Source: Gammaproteobacteria bacterium
GTDB taxonomy: Bacteria > Pseudomonadota > Gammaproteobacteria > Methylococcales > Methylomonadaceae
DNA: 5,157 nt
Reading direction: 5' to 3'
NCBI GenBank assembly: GCA_024511045.1
Contig: JANEMG010000200.1
Location: 1-5,157, forward strand
Part shown: in pieces, positions 1 to 5,060 of the stretch
Layout of the letters: every line of letters begins with the position of its first letter
Position numbering within the stretch: position 1 is the first letter of the stretch
Translations under genes and position numbers: made by a program
The notes under the pieces: generated by a model
The model's input: the letters and a program-made list of their open reading frames with translations, nothing else
The model's database searches: none
Told to the model about the DNA's origin: nothing

Positions 1-93
1 GCTTTGGATGAGAATTTTGCCAGGGTTTGCCCCAAACCCGGCAATCCCCCCGGAAATTCTCTGGTCACTGTGCTGCTGCGCATGGTGGCTTGA
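1..93 (+). CDS. possible 3' end of an unidentified plus-strand gene (partial)
   Basis: From base 1 the first plus frame is open for 30 codons and ends at TGA 91-93. It reads ALDENFARVCPKPG then NPPGNSLVTVLLRMVA. Codon composition is ordinary and the stop would lie 17 bases from the convergent stop of the next gene, a normal compact arrangement. I do not recognise the family. Thirty open codons are weak evidence, because two minus-strand frames are also open here. A GC-rich hairpin at 11-60 lies inside this stretch, which counts somewhat against coding. Confidence 0.3.
   Translation, partial: ALDENFARVCPKPGNPPGNSLVTVLLRMVA
11..60. repeat. two-tier inverted repeat (hairpin)
   Basis: The inner stem pairs GCC(A)GGGTTTG at 19-29 with CAAACCCGGC at 33-42, with one bulged A and a CCC loop. 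An outer arm pairs AGAATTT (11-17) with AAATTCT (54-60). Neither strand has a T-run after the inner stem, so a classical intrinsic terminator is not supported. It lies just beyond the 3' end of the minus-strand gene at 111-758 and could shape or protect that transcript's end. Confidence 0.45.
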
Positions 94-110
94 ATAATTT
101 CTGGGAAACT

Positions 111-758
111 TCAGTTTTCGATGATCTGCTGGTCCTTGCCAGTCTTGTTGAGAATGTTGATTAGCAGTCTGACGCTGTCCTTCATGACGCTCTTGATGTC
201 GGCATCGGGCAGCGGTCTGCTGATTTTGTTTTTCAAGGCATTGGCATAAAGGTACAGATCGGGAGGGATGTCTATTTTCTCGAAAAGAAAAAGCAACTGC
301 TCGGAAATGAAATTTCTTTGTTCGGTGCAGGGTCTTGCCTGATCCTGTGCTGTTGATTCGACCGTCGCCAGCCTGATGGCATCGAAAAGAGCATCGTCGG
401 CCTCGAATTCCCCTGCCTCATAGCGCTGCTGGATGTTCTCTATGGCGGCGATATGCCCGGCATCGCTGCGCATCGACTTAAGATAGTCGAAAATAAGCAG
501 TTTCCTGCCATCGCCGCACATCTGCCCGGAACAATCGGTCATGGCCAGTTTGGTCGACAGCCGCTGCAGTTCCTCCTGCATCTTGTCCTTCTGAAAACCA
601 TCCTTCAGAAGGCCCCGGATTTCCTTGATATCGTCACCGAATGCGGCATCGAAGTTCTGTGCATAGAGCGCAAACTGAATGATGACCTTATAGAGAAGTT
701 TCTCGTAAGCACTATGGACTTTTCGAAGCGGGGCATGCGCTGGAATCGAGGTCTGCAT
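111..758 (-). CDS. diguanylate-cyclase-type helical (DGC coiled-coil-like) protein lacking GGDEF
   Basis: This gene encodes 215 residues with no signal peptide or membrane segment, so the product is probably cytoplasmic. The segment SAYEKLLYKVIIQFALYAQN (about 16-35), followed by an acidic Leu/Lys-rich helix to about 72, resembles the N-terminal helical region of a group of proteobacterial diguanylate cyclases. A second helical block (about 148-204, with FISEQLLFLFEKIDIPPDL) matches the later half of that region. In those enzymes a coiled coil and a GGDEF domain should follow, but here a TGA comes after QIIEN and no GGDEF motif lies downstream within the window. It may be a lone sensor or dimerisation module, or a truncated cyclase. 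The ATG is supported by AAGGAAGG at 768-775, nine bases upstream. The family assignment is from memory of the pattern, not from a search. Confidence 0.6.
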   Translation of the reverse strand: MQTSIPAHAPLRKVHSAYEKLLYKVIIQFALYAQNFDAAFGDDIKEIRGLLKDGFQKDKMQEELQRLSTKLAMTDCSGQMCGDGRKLLIFDYLKSMRSDAGHIAAIENIQQRYEAGEFEADDALFDAIRLATVESTAQDQARPCTEQRNFISEQLLFLFEKIDIPPDLYLYANALKNKISRPLPDADIKSVMKDSVRLLINILNKTGKDQQIIEN

Positions 759-809
759 CGATTGATACCTTCCTTAAAATATTGATTTCCTCAAGAATGC
801 ATTGTTAAA

Positions 810-818
810 AATATAGCA
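810..818 (-). promoter_or_regulatory. candidate extended -10 promoter for the 111-758 gene
   Basis: Read on the minus strand, TGC-TATATT gives an extended -10 element (TGn) followed by a 5/6 match to TATAAT, set in an AT-rich stretch. No good -35 box lies 16-18 bases upstream, which extended -10 promoters can tolerate. Transcription would start near 803 and leave a leader of about 45 bases carrying the SD sequence AAGGAAGG. This is prediction only. Confidence 0.4.
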
Positions 819-994
819 GAAAAAACAGCTTTTACTTTTCGCGGCATGAAAATCCGGTCCACGACTGCCGTCAATGACAGCCTGAACCGCAGGAAAAAGC
901 CCAGCAACAGGCAATTCATTACAGTCCCTGCCGTTTTCAGCACTGTTTCTGCCGCCGGCCCAACCGAGGGCAGCTGCACAGTAGCCTCGCTTGC

Positions 995-1018
995 AAAAAA
1001 AGCGGCCATGAAGGCCGC
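995..1018 (-). terminator. intrinsic terminator-like hairpin, minus strand
   Basis: On the minus strand a perfect 6-bp stem GCGGCC/GGCCGC (1018-1002) with the loop TTCAT is followed immediately by seven T (1001-995). This is a textbook Rho-independent terminator shape, although the stem is short. No gene reading toward it from the right is recognisable, and it cuts through the open frame at 791-1075, which argues that frame is not a gene. Confidence 0.55.
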
Positions 1019-1105
1019 ATTGAGAGGAAGGAAGATAACTCTAACTCGCAAAGAGCGCATACAAGAGTTGTACACAGTCTAGTCGGCGAATCTCCGCCTG
1101 GAAAT

Positions 1106-1135
1106 GCGGCAAATCGCCGCGCGACAATTTGCCGC
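1106..1135. repeat. overlapping alternative hairpins
   Basis: GCGGC (1106-1110) can pair with GCCGC (1116-1120) across AAATC. Alternatively GCGGCAAAT (1106-1114) pairs perfectly over 9 bp with ATTTGCCGC (1127-1135) across a 12-base loop. The two structures exclude each other. The minus-strand continuation is ATTTCC, so it is a poorer terminator than its relatives at 995 and 1431. Confidence 0.5.
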
Positions 1136-1179
1136 CACAGATGGCCCGATCATTGCTGTGTATTCCCCTCTGGCAACAC

Positions 1180-1201
1180 AAAAACCTGCCTGTTTCAGGC
1201 A
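1180..1201 (-). terminator. weak terminator-like hairpin, minus strand
   Basis: On the minus strand TGCCTG-AAA-CAGGCA (1201-1187) is followed by GG and then TTTTT (1184-1180). The 6-bp stem with a 3-base loop is tight, and the T-run is short and offset by two bases. A 12-codon minus frame starting MKQFLFEAEYS ends just before it. That is compatible with a leader-peptide arrangement, but no downstream target gene is visible. Confidence 0.35.
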
Positions 1202-1430
1202 AAATCAACTGTATTCCGCCTCAAAAAGGAACTGTTTCATGGCATATGCCCCGCTGATTGCGGGATATGCCCCAGGTTTTCAACTACCCGGATTGGGGGC
1301 TTGTTCACCAGCGAATGTGCGGCAGCTCGGTTTTCCAAATCACCCCGGCAGGATCTGCCGAAACCAGATCGCGCCATTCCGGGCAGCCTGCGGACTCATG
1401 AATTTGACATCGACATCGACCAAGACATGC

Positions 1431-1451
1431 AAAAATGCGGCATTTGCCGCA
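1431..1451 (-). terminator. intrinsic terminator-like hairpin, minus strand
   Basis: On the minus strand TGCGGC-AAAT-GCCGCA (1451-1436) is a perfect 6-bp stem with a 4-base loop, followed directly by TTTTT (1435-1431) and then GCATG. Its sequence resembles the hairpin at 995-1018 (GCGGC, loop, GCCGC, T-run, GCA). It lies inside the minus frame 1340-1603, which weakens that frame as a gene. Confidence 0.45.
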
Positions 1452-1567
1452 GCATTGGGGCATATAAAGCATTTCTGGATGCATCCTGAACCCGGTTTCA
1501 GGAAATTCAACCCAGTTAATATTTTTTTCACTGGCGGTGTGCTAAGGTAGCCTTCCACTTCCCGGTA

Positions 1568-1582
1568 TGGCACGAATCTTGT
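1568..1582 (+). promoter_or_regulatory. sigma-54-like -24/-12 promoter candidate for the M41-like peptidase gene
   Basis: TGGCACG-AATC-TTGT matches the RpoN consensus TGGCACG-N4-TTGC at every consensus base except the last C of the -12 element, which is T. The spacing between GG (1569-1570) and the -12 dinucleotide (1581-1582) is the required ten bases. Transcription would start near 1594, about 40 bases before the ATG at 1635. CCGGTA (1562-1567) and TACCGG (1595-1600) flank the site. No enhancer-binding site was identified, and the mismatch at an important base lowers confidence. Confidence 0.35.
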
Positions 1583-1624
1583 GTCTTCATTCCCTACCGG
1601 CATAACTATGTCTATGCAGACAAT

Positions 1625-1628
1625 GGAG
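1625..1628 (+). promoter_or_regulatory. ribosome binding site deciding the start at 1635
   Basis: GGAG lies six bases before ATG 1635. The other in-frame starts upstream (GTG 1581, ATG 1608, 1614 and 1623) have no comparable Shine-Dalgarno sequence, so 1635 is preferred. Confidence 0.6.
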
Positions 1629-1634
1629 AAAGCT

Positions 1635-2288
1635 ATGAAGCGAAACTACATCACGGATTCATCCATCCCCCTCACCTCCTATGACCTGATCAGCCGCACC
1701 ATCTACCATGAAGCGGGCCACGCAGCGGCTATCTATCTGTACAACAAACAGCAGCAGTTCCCACCCATCCACTTTCGCATCGCTATCGAAGACTTGGCGC
1801 AGCTGGACATGCCGCCAGAGAAAGCCTGCAAGTTCAAACTCTGGAACTGCGTGGCAAAAGTAGAGGGCGGCCGTTTGACGCATCTGCTGCCTGCCCCGCA
1901 GTCCGAGGACGAGGAACAAAAAAAAGCCTACCTGGCGGCCATCAAGGCGGATATCGTCAACCTGCTGGTCGGCCCTCTGGCCGAGGCCAAATATGTCGCC
2001 CTTTGCGACGATGAAAATTTCAGTCCATTGCTGGTCAACGTCAACGCCCTGAAGTTTTATGGCGGTTCGTCGGACCTGGAAAAGGTCAACGAATACCTGG
2101 AATGTTTTTTTGACAGCCACATCCGCTGCCTGGTGCTCGCCGAGTTGTTCGATTGCGCCTTTGCATTCATCAGCGACCAGTCCCACTGGAAAGCCATCGA
2201 AACCCTGGCGGATCATATACTGCTCAACAACAAGCAAACGATCGACTGTGAAGAAGTGATTCAGGTAATCGACCAGGGCCGCGCCTGA
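1635..2288 (+). CDS. stand-alone M41 (FtsH)-like zinc metallopeptidase domain protein
   Basis: The product is 217 residues from the chosen ATG. The zinc-protease motif HEAGH at 25-29 sits in TIYHEAGHAAAIYLYN, as in the FtsH peptidase domain. LLVGPLAEAKY (110-120) corresponds to the FtsH helix with the AE pair. GGSSDL (143-148) corresponds to the FtsH segment supplying the third zinc ligand, here predicted to be D147. There is no AAA+ ATPase domain, no N-terminal membrane segment and no signal peptide, so it should be a cytoplasmic peptidase-like protein. By memory it resembles a conserved hypothetical family in gammaproteobacteria; its substrate is unknown. Without an unfoldase it probably acts on flexible or small substrates, or with a partner (inference). 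It is a single gene, divergent from the 111-758 gene and convergent with the kinase. Confidence 0.8.
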   Translation: MKRNYITDSSIPLTSYDLISRTIYHEAGHAAAIYLYNKQQQFPPIHFRIAIEDLAQLDMPPEKACKFKLWNCVAKVEGGRLTHLLPAPQSEDEEQKKAYLAAIKADIVNLLVGPLAEAKYVALCDDENFSPLLVNVNALKFYGGSSDLEKVNEYLECFFDSHIRCLVLAELFDCAFAFISDQSHWKAIETLADHILLNNKQTIDCEEVIQVIDQGRA

Positions 2289-2301
2289 ATCTTCAATTGC
2301 C

Positions 2302-2343
2302 GCTCTTTATCGGCCTCTCCAGCGGAAGAGGGTGATAAAGAGC
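2302..2343. repeat. long imperfect hairpin between convergent genes
   Basis: GCTCTTTATC (2302-2311) pairs perfectly over 10 bp with GATAAAGAGC (2334-2343). Inside, CCTCT (2314-2318) pairs with AGAGG (2327-2331) across a symmetric 2x2 internal loop. It lies between the ends of the peptidase gene (2288) and the kinase gene (2422), where a bidirectional transcript end is expected. Neither strand has a T-run after it, so it is not a classical intrinsic terminator. Confidence 0.5.
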
Positions 2344-2421
2344 CGGCCTTCAAGTGCGGCCACCATGCGGCTCAGCGGCACCTGCTCGTAAACCGCTGTC
2401 TGCCGAAACGCAGCGACCGCT

Positions 2422-3495
2422 TCAGCGCGGGCACAGATCCTCGAGTATTTCTCCGATTGCCCGTTCCTGATCGTCAATGCTTTGCAGCAACTGGAACTGG
2501 GCGATGGCGCGATGCAGGTTTTGCTGCGGCGCCGTGACTTTGAAGTAGCGATTGCCCTGCAGGTAATCGGTGAAAAACCGCAGCCCCAACTCAAAGGGAA
2601 GCAAGCGCATCGCCGGATACAAGTAGCGATAATCCTGCCTGGTAAAAAAACTGCTCACCTGGCTCAGGTAACCCGGCATAATCGCCCGGCAAATGGCCAG
2701 ATCAAAAATGACCGGTTGCCCACGCTGGCAGCAGGAGCGCAGGCAGTCGGCGATATCGTAATGAATCAGACCTGGCTTGATGGTATCCAGATCGATAATG
2801 CTGATCACGCTGTCGCTGTCGCCGGCAAACAGAAAATTGTCCAGTTTCGGGTCGCCATGGATCACCCGCAGCTGCAGCAACCCCTGCTCTTTGGCGTTTT
2901 CCAGAACGGCAGCCTCCTGACGGTAGTCGGCGATCACCGCCAGACAAAATGCCGCAGCATCGGATTGCAGATCGGCCTCGGTCTGCTCCAGTACCTCTTG
3001 ATAAAGACGCAGATACTCCGGTGTACAATGAAAACCGGGCAGGGTGTCATGCAGCAGAACCGGGTCCAGACCGCTCAGCAGGTGATGGAAATGTCCCAGA
3101 GCGAGGCCCACCTGTTCAGCAGCATGGACATCCGGCAGTTTTTGCAGCGTGCGGGAGTTGCCGATAAAGGTCAGCGCCCGCCAGAAATCGCCTTTGTCAT
3201 CCTGAAAACACAAGGCATTGTCGGAGGCGGGGATGATTTCCGGTATTTGCAGCCGCACCTTGCCGGCATGCTCGGTCCTGATATGGTTATGGATAGTGGT
3301 CAGATTGGTCATGATCTGCCGGGGCCGGGCAAAGACCTCGGCATTGAGGCGCTGGAGAATAAACCGCGGCCTCGTGCAAGCGTCCGTTTCCACCAGGAAG
3401 GTGTCATTGATCAAGCCGCCACCATAGTTGTCGATGGCGACAATGCGGCCTCGTGCAAGGAATTGTTTGGCGATGGCGGCCAGATGGGGGTTCAC
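2422..3495 (-). CDS. NahK-like sugar kinase, aminoglycoside phosphotransferase (APH) fold
   Basis: Residues are numbered from GTG 3501 (359 residues); the start preferred here, GTG 3495, gives 357. The product is close in length and motif order to the N-acetylhexosamine 1-kinase NahK, which phosphorylates GlcNAc/GalNAc at C1. Visible motifs are a glycine-rich nucleotide loop YGGGLINDTF (26-35), ILQRLN (48-53), the catalytic loop VIHGDPKLDN with D217 and N222, and the metal-binding IIDLDT with D237 and D239. The C-terminal FELGLRFFTDYLQGNRYF also follows NahK. The product should be cytoplasmic. GTG 3495 is preferred because GAGG lies eight bases upstream; GTG 3501 is too close to it. The gene is 55 bases after rdgB, probably the same transcript. 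The kinase family is firm; the substrate is inferred and could be another amino sugar or small alcohol. Confidence 0.82.
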   Translation of the reverse strand: MNPHLAAIAKQFLARGRIVAIDNYGGGLINDTFLVETDACTRPRFILQRLNAEVFARPRQIMTNLTTIHNHIRTEHAGKVRLQIPEIIPASDNALCFQDDKGDFWRALTFIGNSRTLQKLPDVHAAEQVGLALGHFHHLLSGLDPVLLHDTLPGFHCTPEYLRLYQEVLEQTEADLQSDAAAFCLAVIADYRQEAAVLENAKEQGLLQLRVIHGDPKLDNFLFAGDSDSVISIIDLDTIKPGLIHYDIADCLRSCCQRGQPVIFDLAICRAIMPGYLSQVSSFFTRQDYRYLYPAMRLLPFELGLRFFTDYLQGNRYFKVTAPQQNLHRAIAQFQLLQSIDDQERAIGEILEDLCPR

Positions 3496-3550
3496 AATCA
3501 CCCCCTCTGGATTACGCTTGCATCCATGTCTGGAGAGCGGCAGCCGGTCA

Positions 3551-4159
3551 TTATCCGCAGTCTGACAACTGTGCTAGCAGCCGATGCAATGCCTGACCAC
3601 GGTGACTGATGGCGTTTTTGTCCTCAGGCGACAGCTCTGCAGAGGCGCAGCCCTTGTCTGGAACCCAAAATACCGGATCGTAGCCAAAGCCATTCTCACC
3701 GACAGGCCGCTTGAGAATGCTGCCCTCCCAAACCCCTTGGGCAATAACCGGCACCGGATCCTGTGCGTGGCGCATGAAGACGATCACGCAAACGAAACGG
3801 GCGCTGCGCTGCCGGTCCGGGACGCCGTCCATATCCTCGAGCAGTTTCACCAAGTTGTCCTGGTCGCTGGCGCCAATTCCGGCATAGTGCGCGGAAATCA
3901 CGCCCGGCGCACCCTGCAGGGCATCGACGACCAGTCCGGAATCATCGGCAAGTGCCGGCAAATTGCAGTGCAGAGCGGCGTTTCTGGCCTTGATGATGGC
4001 ATTTTCGACAAACGTCAGTCCTGTCTCTTTCGCCTCGGGCACGGCATATCGATGCTAGGGCACGACGGGGTGATCGGCAAGCAGCGCCTGAAACCCCCTG
4101 ATTTTCCCAGGATTTCCGCTGGCCAGAACGATTTTATCCAGATCCGCCAGAATCGTCAT
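3551..4159 (-). pseudogene. rdgB: rdgB, dITP/XTP pyrophosphatase, interrupted by an in-frame amber codon
   Basis: The gene encodes the Ham1/RdgB family enzyme that hydrolyses non-canonical dITP, XTP and ITP to monophosphates. Read from ATG 4159 it spans 202 codons, the normal length. It shows KIVLASGNPGK (9-19), ETGLTFVENA, ADDSGL, NGFGYDPVF and SHRGQAL. However, codon 35 (4057-4055) is TAG, where E. coli RdgB has Gln, and residue 22 is Gly where E. coli has Glu. No frameshift is present and all later motifs are intact. Restart at GTG 4042 would lose the SGNPGK nucleotide-binding loop and has no visible SD sequence. The SD sequence before ATG 4159 is also weak. The gene lies 33 bases after rph. 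Family identity is about 0.95 sure. Whether it is a true pseudogene, a sequencing error or a readthrough gene cannot be settled here. Confidence 0.8.
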
Positions 4160-4192
4160 CGCTGCTGTCAAATCGATTCACAGTGTTCGATA

Positions 4193-4930
4193 TCACGGCG
4201 TCTTTGGCAGATTGGCATCGGCCAAGGCCTGCTGTTGCTTTTCCAGCAATTGCCGGATGCCGTGGTCGGCCAGGTCCAGCATTGCATCCAGCTCGTTTCT
4301 TCGGAAGGCATGTCCTTCCGCGGTGCCTTGAATTTCGACAAAGGCCCTGGCGTCGTTCATGACGACATTCATATCGGTTTCCGCGGCACTGTCCTCCAGA
4401 TAATCCAGGTCGAGAATGGGCGCGCCACGATAGATACCGACGGAAACCGATGCGATCTGGCCATGAAGTGGATTTTTCTTGATGGCTTTTTGCTGCACCA
4501 GTTTGGCGATGGCCAGTGCCATTGCCACGAAGCCGCCGGTGATCGATGCGGTGCGGGTGCCGCCATCGGCCTGCAGTACATCACAATCGATGGTGATGGT
4601 GCGCTCCCCCAGAGCCTGCAGATCAATTGCCGCGCGCAGGGAGCGGCCGATCAAGCGCTGGATTTCCAGGGTGCGACCGCCTTGCTTGCCGCGGCTGGCT
4701 TCCCGGCCCATGCGCTCATGGGTGGAGCGGGGCAGCATGCCGTATTCGGCAGTGACCCAGCCTTCCCCCTTGCCCTTGAGAAAAAAGGGTACCCGATTTT
4801 CCAGGCTGACATTGCAGATGACCCGGGTATCGCCAAATTCCACCAGCACCGAACCTTCCGCGTGTTTGGTATAGCCGCAGGTGAATTTTATCTCTCTGAG
4901 TTGGTCCGCTTGCCGCCCGCTAGGTCTCAT
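4193..4930 (-). CDS. rph: ribonuclease PH
   Basis: RNase PH is a hexameric phosphorolytic 3'-to-5' exoribonuclease that trims tRNA 3' ends, releasing nucleoside diphosphates. The 245-residue product is collinear with E. coli Rph (MRPxGR start, YTKHAEGSVLVEFGDT at 20-35, TAEYGMLPRSTHER at 60-73). Phosphate-site residues are R86 in GKQGGRTLEIQRLI and T125/R126 in ADGGTRTASITG. Acidic metal-site residues are D180 and D186 in LEDSAAETDMN. VEIQGTAEG (198-206) completes the core. All key residues are present, with a short extra tail ending NLPKTP. ATG 4930 is preceded by GGGAG with a five-base gap. It is the first gene of the rph-rdgB-kinase cluster and has its own upstream promoter candidate. Confidence 0.97.
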   Translation of the reverse strand: MRPSGRQADQLREIKFTCGYTKHAEGSVLVEFGDTRVICNVSLENRVPFFLKGKGEGWVTAEYGMLPRSTHERMGREASRGKQGGRTLEIQRLIGRSLRAAIDLQALGERTITIDCDVLQADGGTRTASITGGFVAMALAIAKLVQQKAIKKNPLHGQIASVSVGIYRGAPILDLDYLEDSAAETDMNVVMNDARAFVEIQGTAEGHAFRRNELDAMLDLADHGIRQLLEKQQQALADANLPKTP

Positions 4931-4959
4931 TGCCTCTCCCGTACAGGTAAAAATACAAC

Positions 4960-4965
4960 AGTATA
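4960..4965 (-). promoter_or_regulatory. -10 box of the likely rph promoter
   Basis: On the minus strand TATACT is a 5/6 match to TATAAT. The region 17 bases upstream (GTCAAA) is a poor -35 match, so the promoter may depend on an activator or be weak. Transcription would start near 4953 and give a leader of about 23 bases with the SD sequence GGGAG before the rph ATG at 4930. Confidence 0.45.
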
Positions 4966-5060
4966 CCGGAAACAGTCGCGACTTTGACGGGCAATTTCAA
5001 GCGCTGTGCGGGGCAATGCTTTATATTCCGGACGGTTGAGGTAAATGCAAAACTCGAAAA

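Larger units (their letters stand above)
759..1634. other. 876-base intergenic stretch without a convincing gene
   Basis: No frame on either strand gives a recognisable protein. The longest open stretches are plus 1104-1550, minus 1340-1603, minus 791-1075, and a plus frame open from 878 to the TGA at 1487-1489 that has no start codon before TTG 1301. A plus ORF starting at ATG 1239 has a fair SD sequence (AAGGA) eight bases upstream and would give 103 residues ending at TAG 1550, but its composition is unconvincing. The region is rich in palindromes (1002-1018, 1106-1135, 1187-1201, 1436-1451, 1484-1503) and holds three copies of ATATGCCCC (1244, 1265 and inverted at 1457). It could hide a small RNA or a decayed gene. 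Confidence 0.6.

Noticed and set aside
1..83. Minus-strand frame with GFGANPGK, recalling the FGSNPG start of PHB-depolymerase-type esterases
   Set aside because: No ATG, GTG or TTG opens this frame in the window, and the motif is encoded within a hairpin; the similarity is too short.
791..1075. Minus-strand frame of 94 codons with hydrophobic stretches
   Set aside because: A terminator-like hairpin with seven T lies inside it, no SD sequence or family is recognisable, and hydrophobicity alone is weak evidence.
1340..1603. Minus-strand frame of 87 codons (MPVGNEDTRF...)
   Set aside because: It has a plausible composition but no SD sequence before ATG 1603, a terminator-like hairpin inside, and the peptidase promoter candidate overlaps its start.
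1659..2237. Minus-strand open frame of 192 codons opposite the peptidase gene
   Set aside because: The plus strand encodes HEAGH and the other M41-like segments with a good SD sequence; the minus frame is a shadow.
2482..3609. Plus-strand open frame of 375 codons opposite the kinase gene
   Set aside because: The opposite strand carries all kinase motifs (glycine loop, HGD, DLD); this frame has none.
3551..4042. GTG 4042 as the true start of rdgB
   Set aside because: It has no SD sequence and would remove the SGNPGK loop, while homologous sequence continues upstream in the same frame beyond the TAG to ATG 4159.
4166..4171. Perfect TTGACA on the minus strand just before rdgB
   Set aside because: No -10 box lies 15-19 bases downstream, so it is not supported as a promoter.
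3584..4987. Plus-strand open frame of 467 codons opposite rph and rdgB
   Set aside because: It is the antisense of two recognised genes and shows no family motif; long antisense frames are common opposite such coding sequence.
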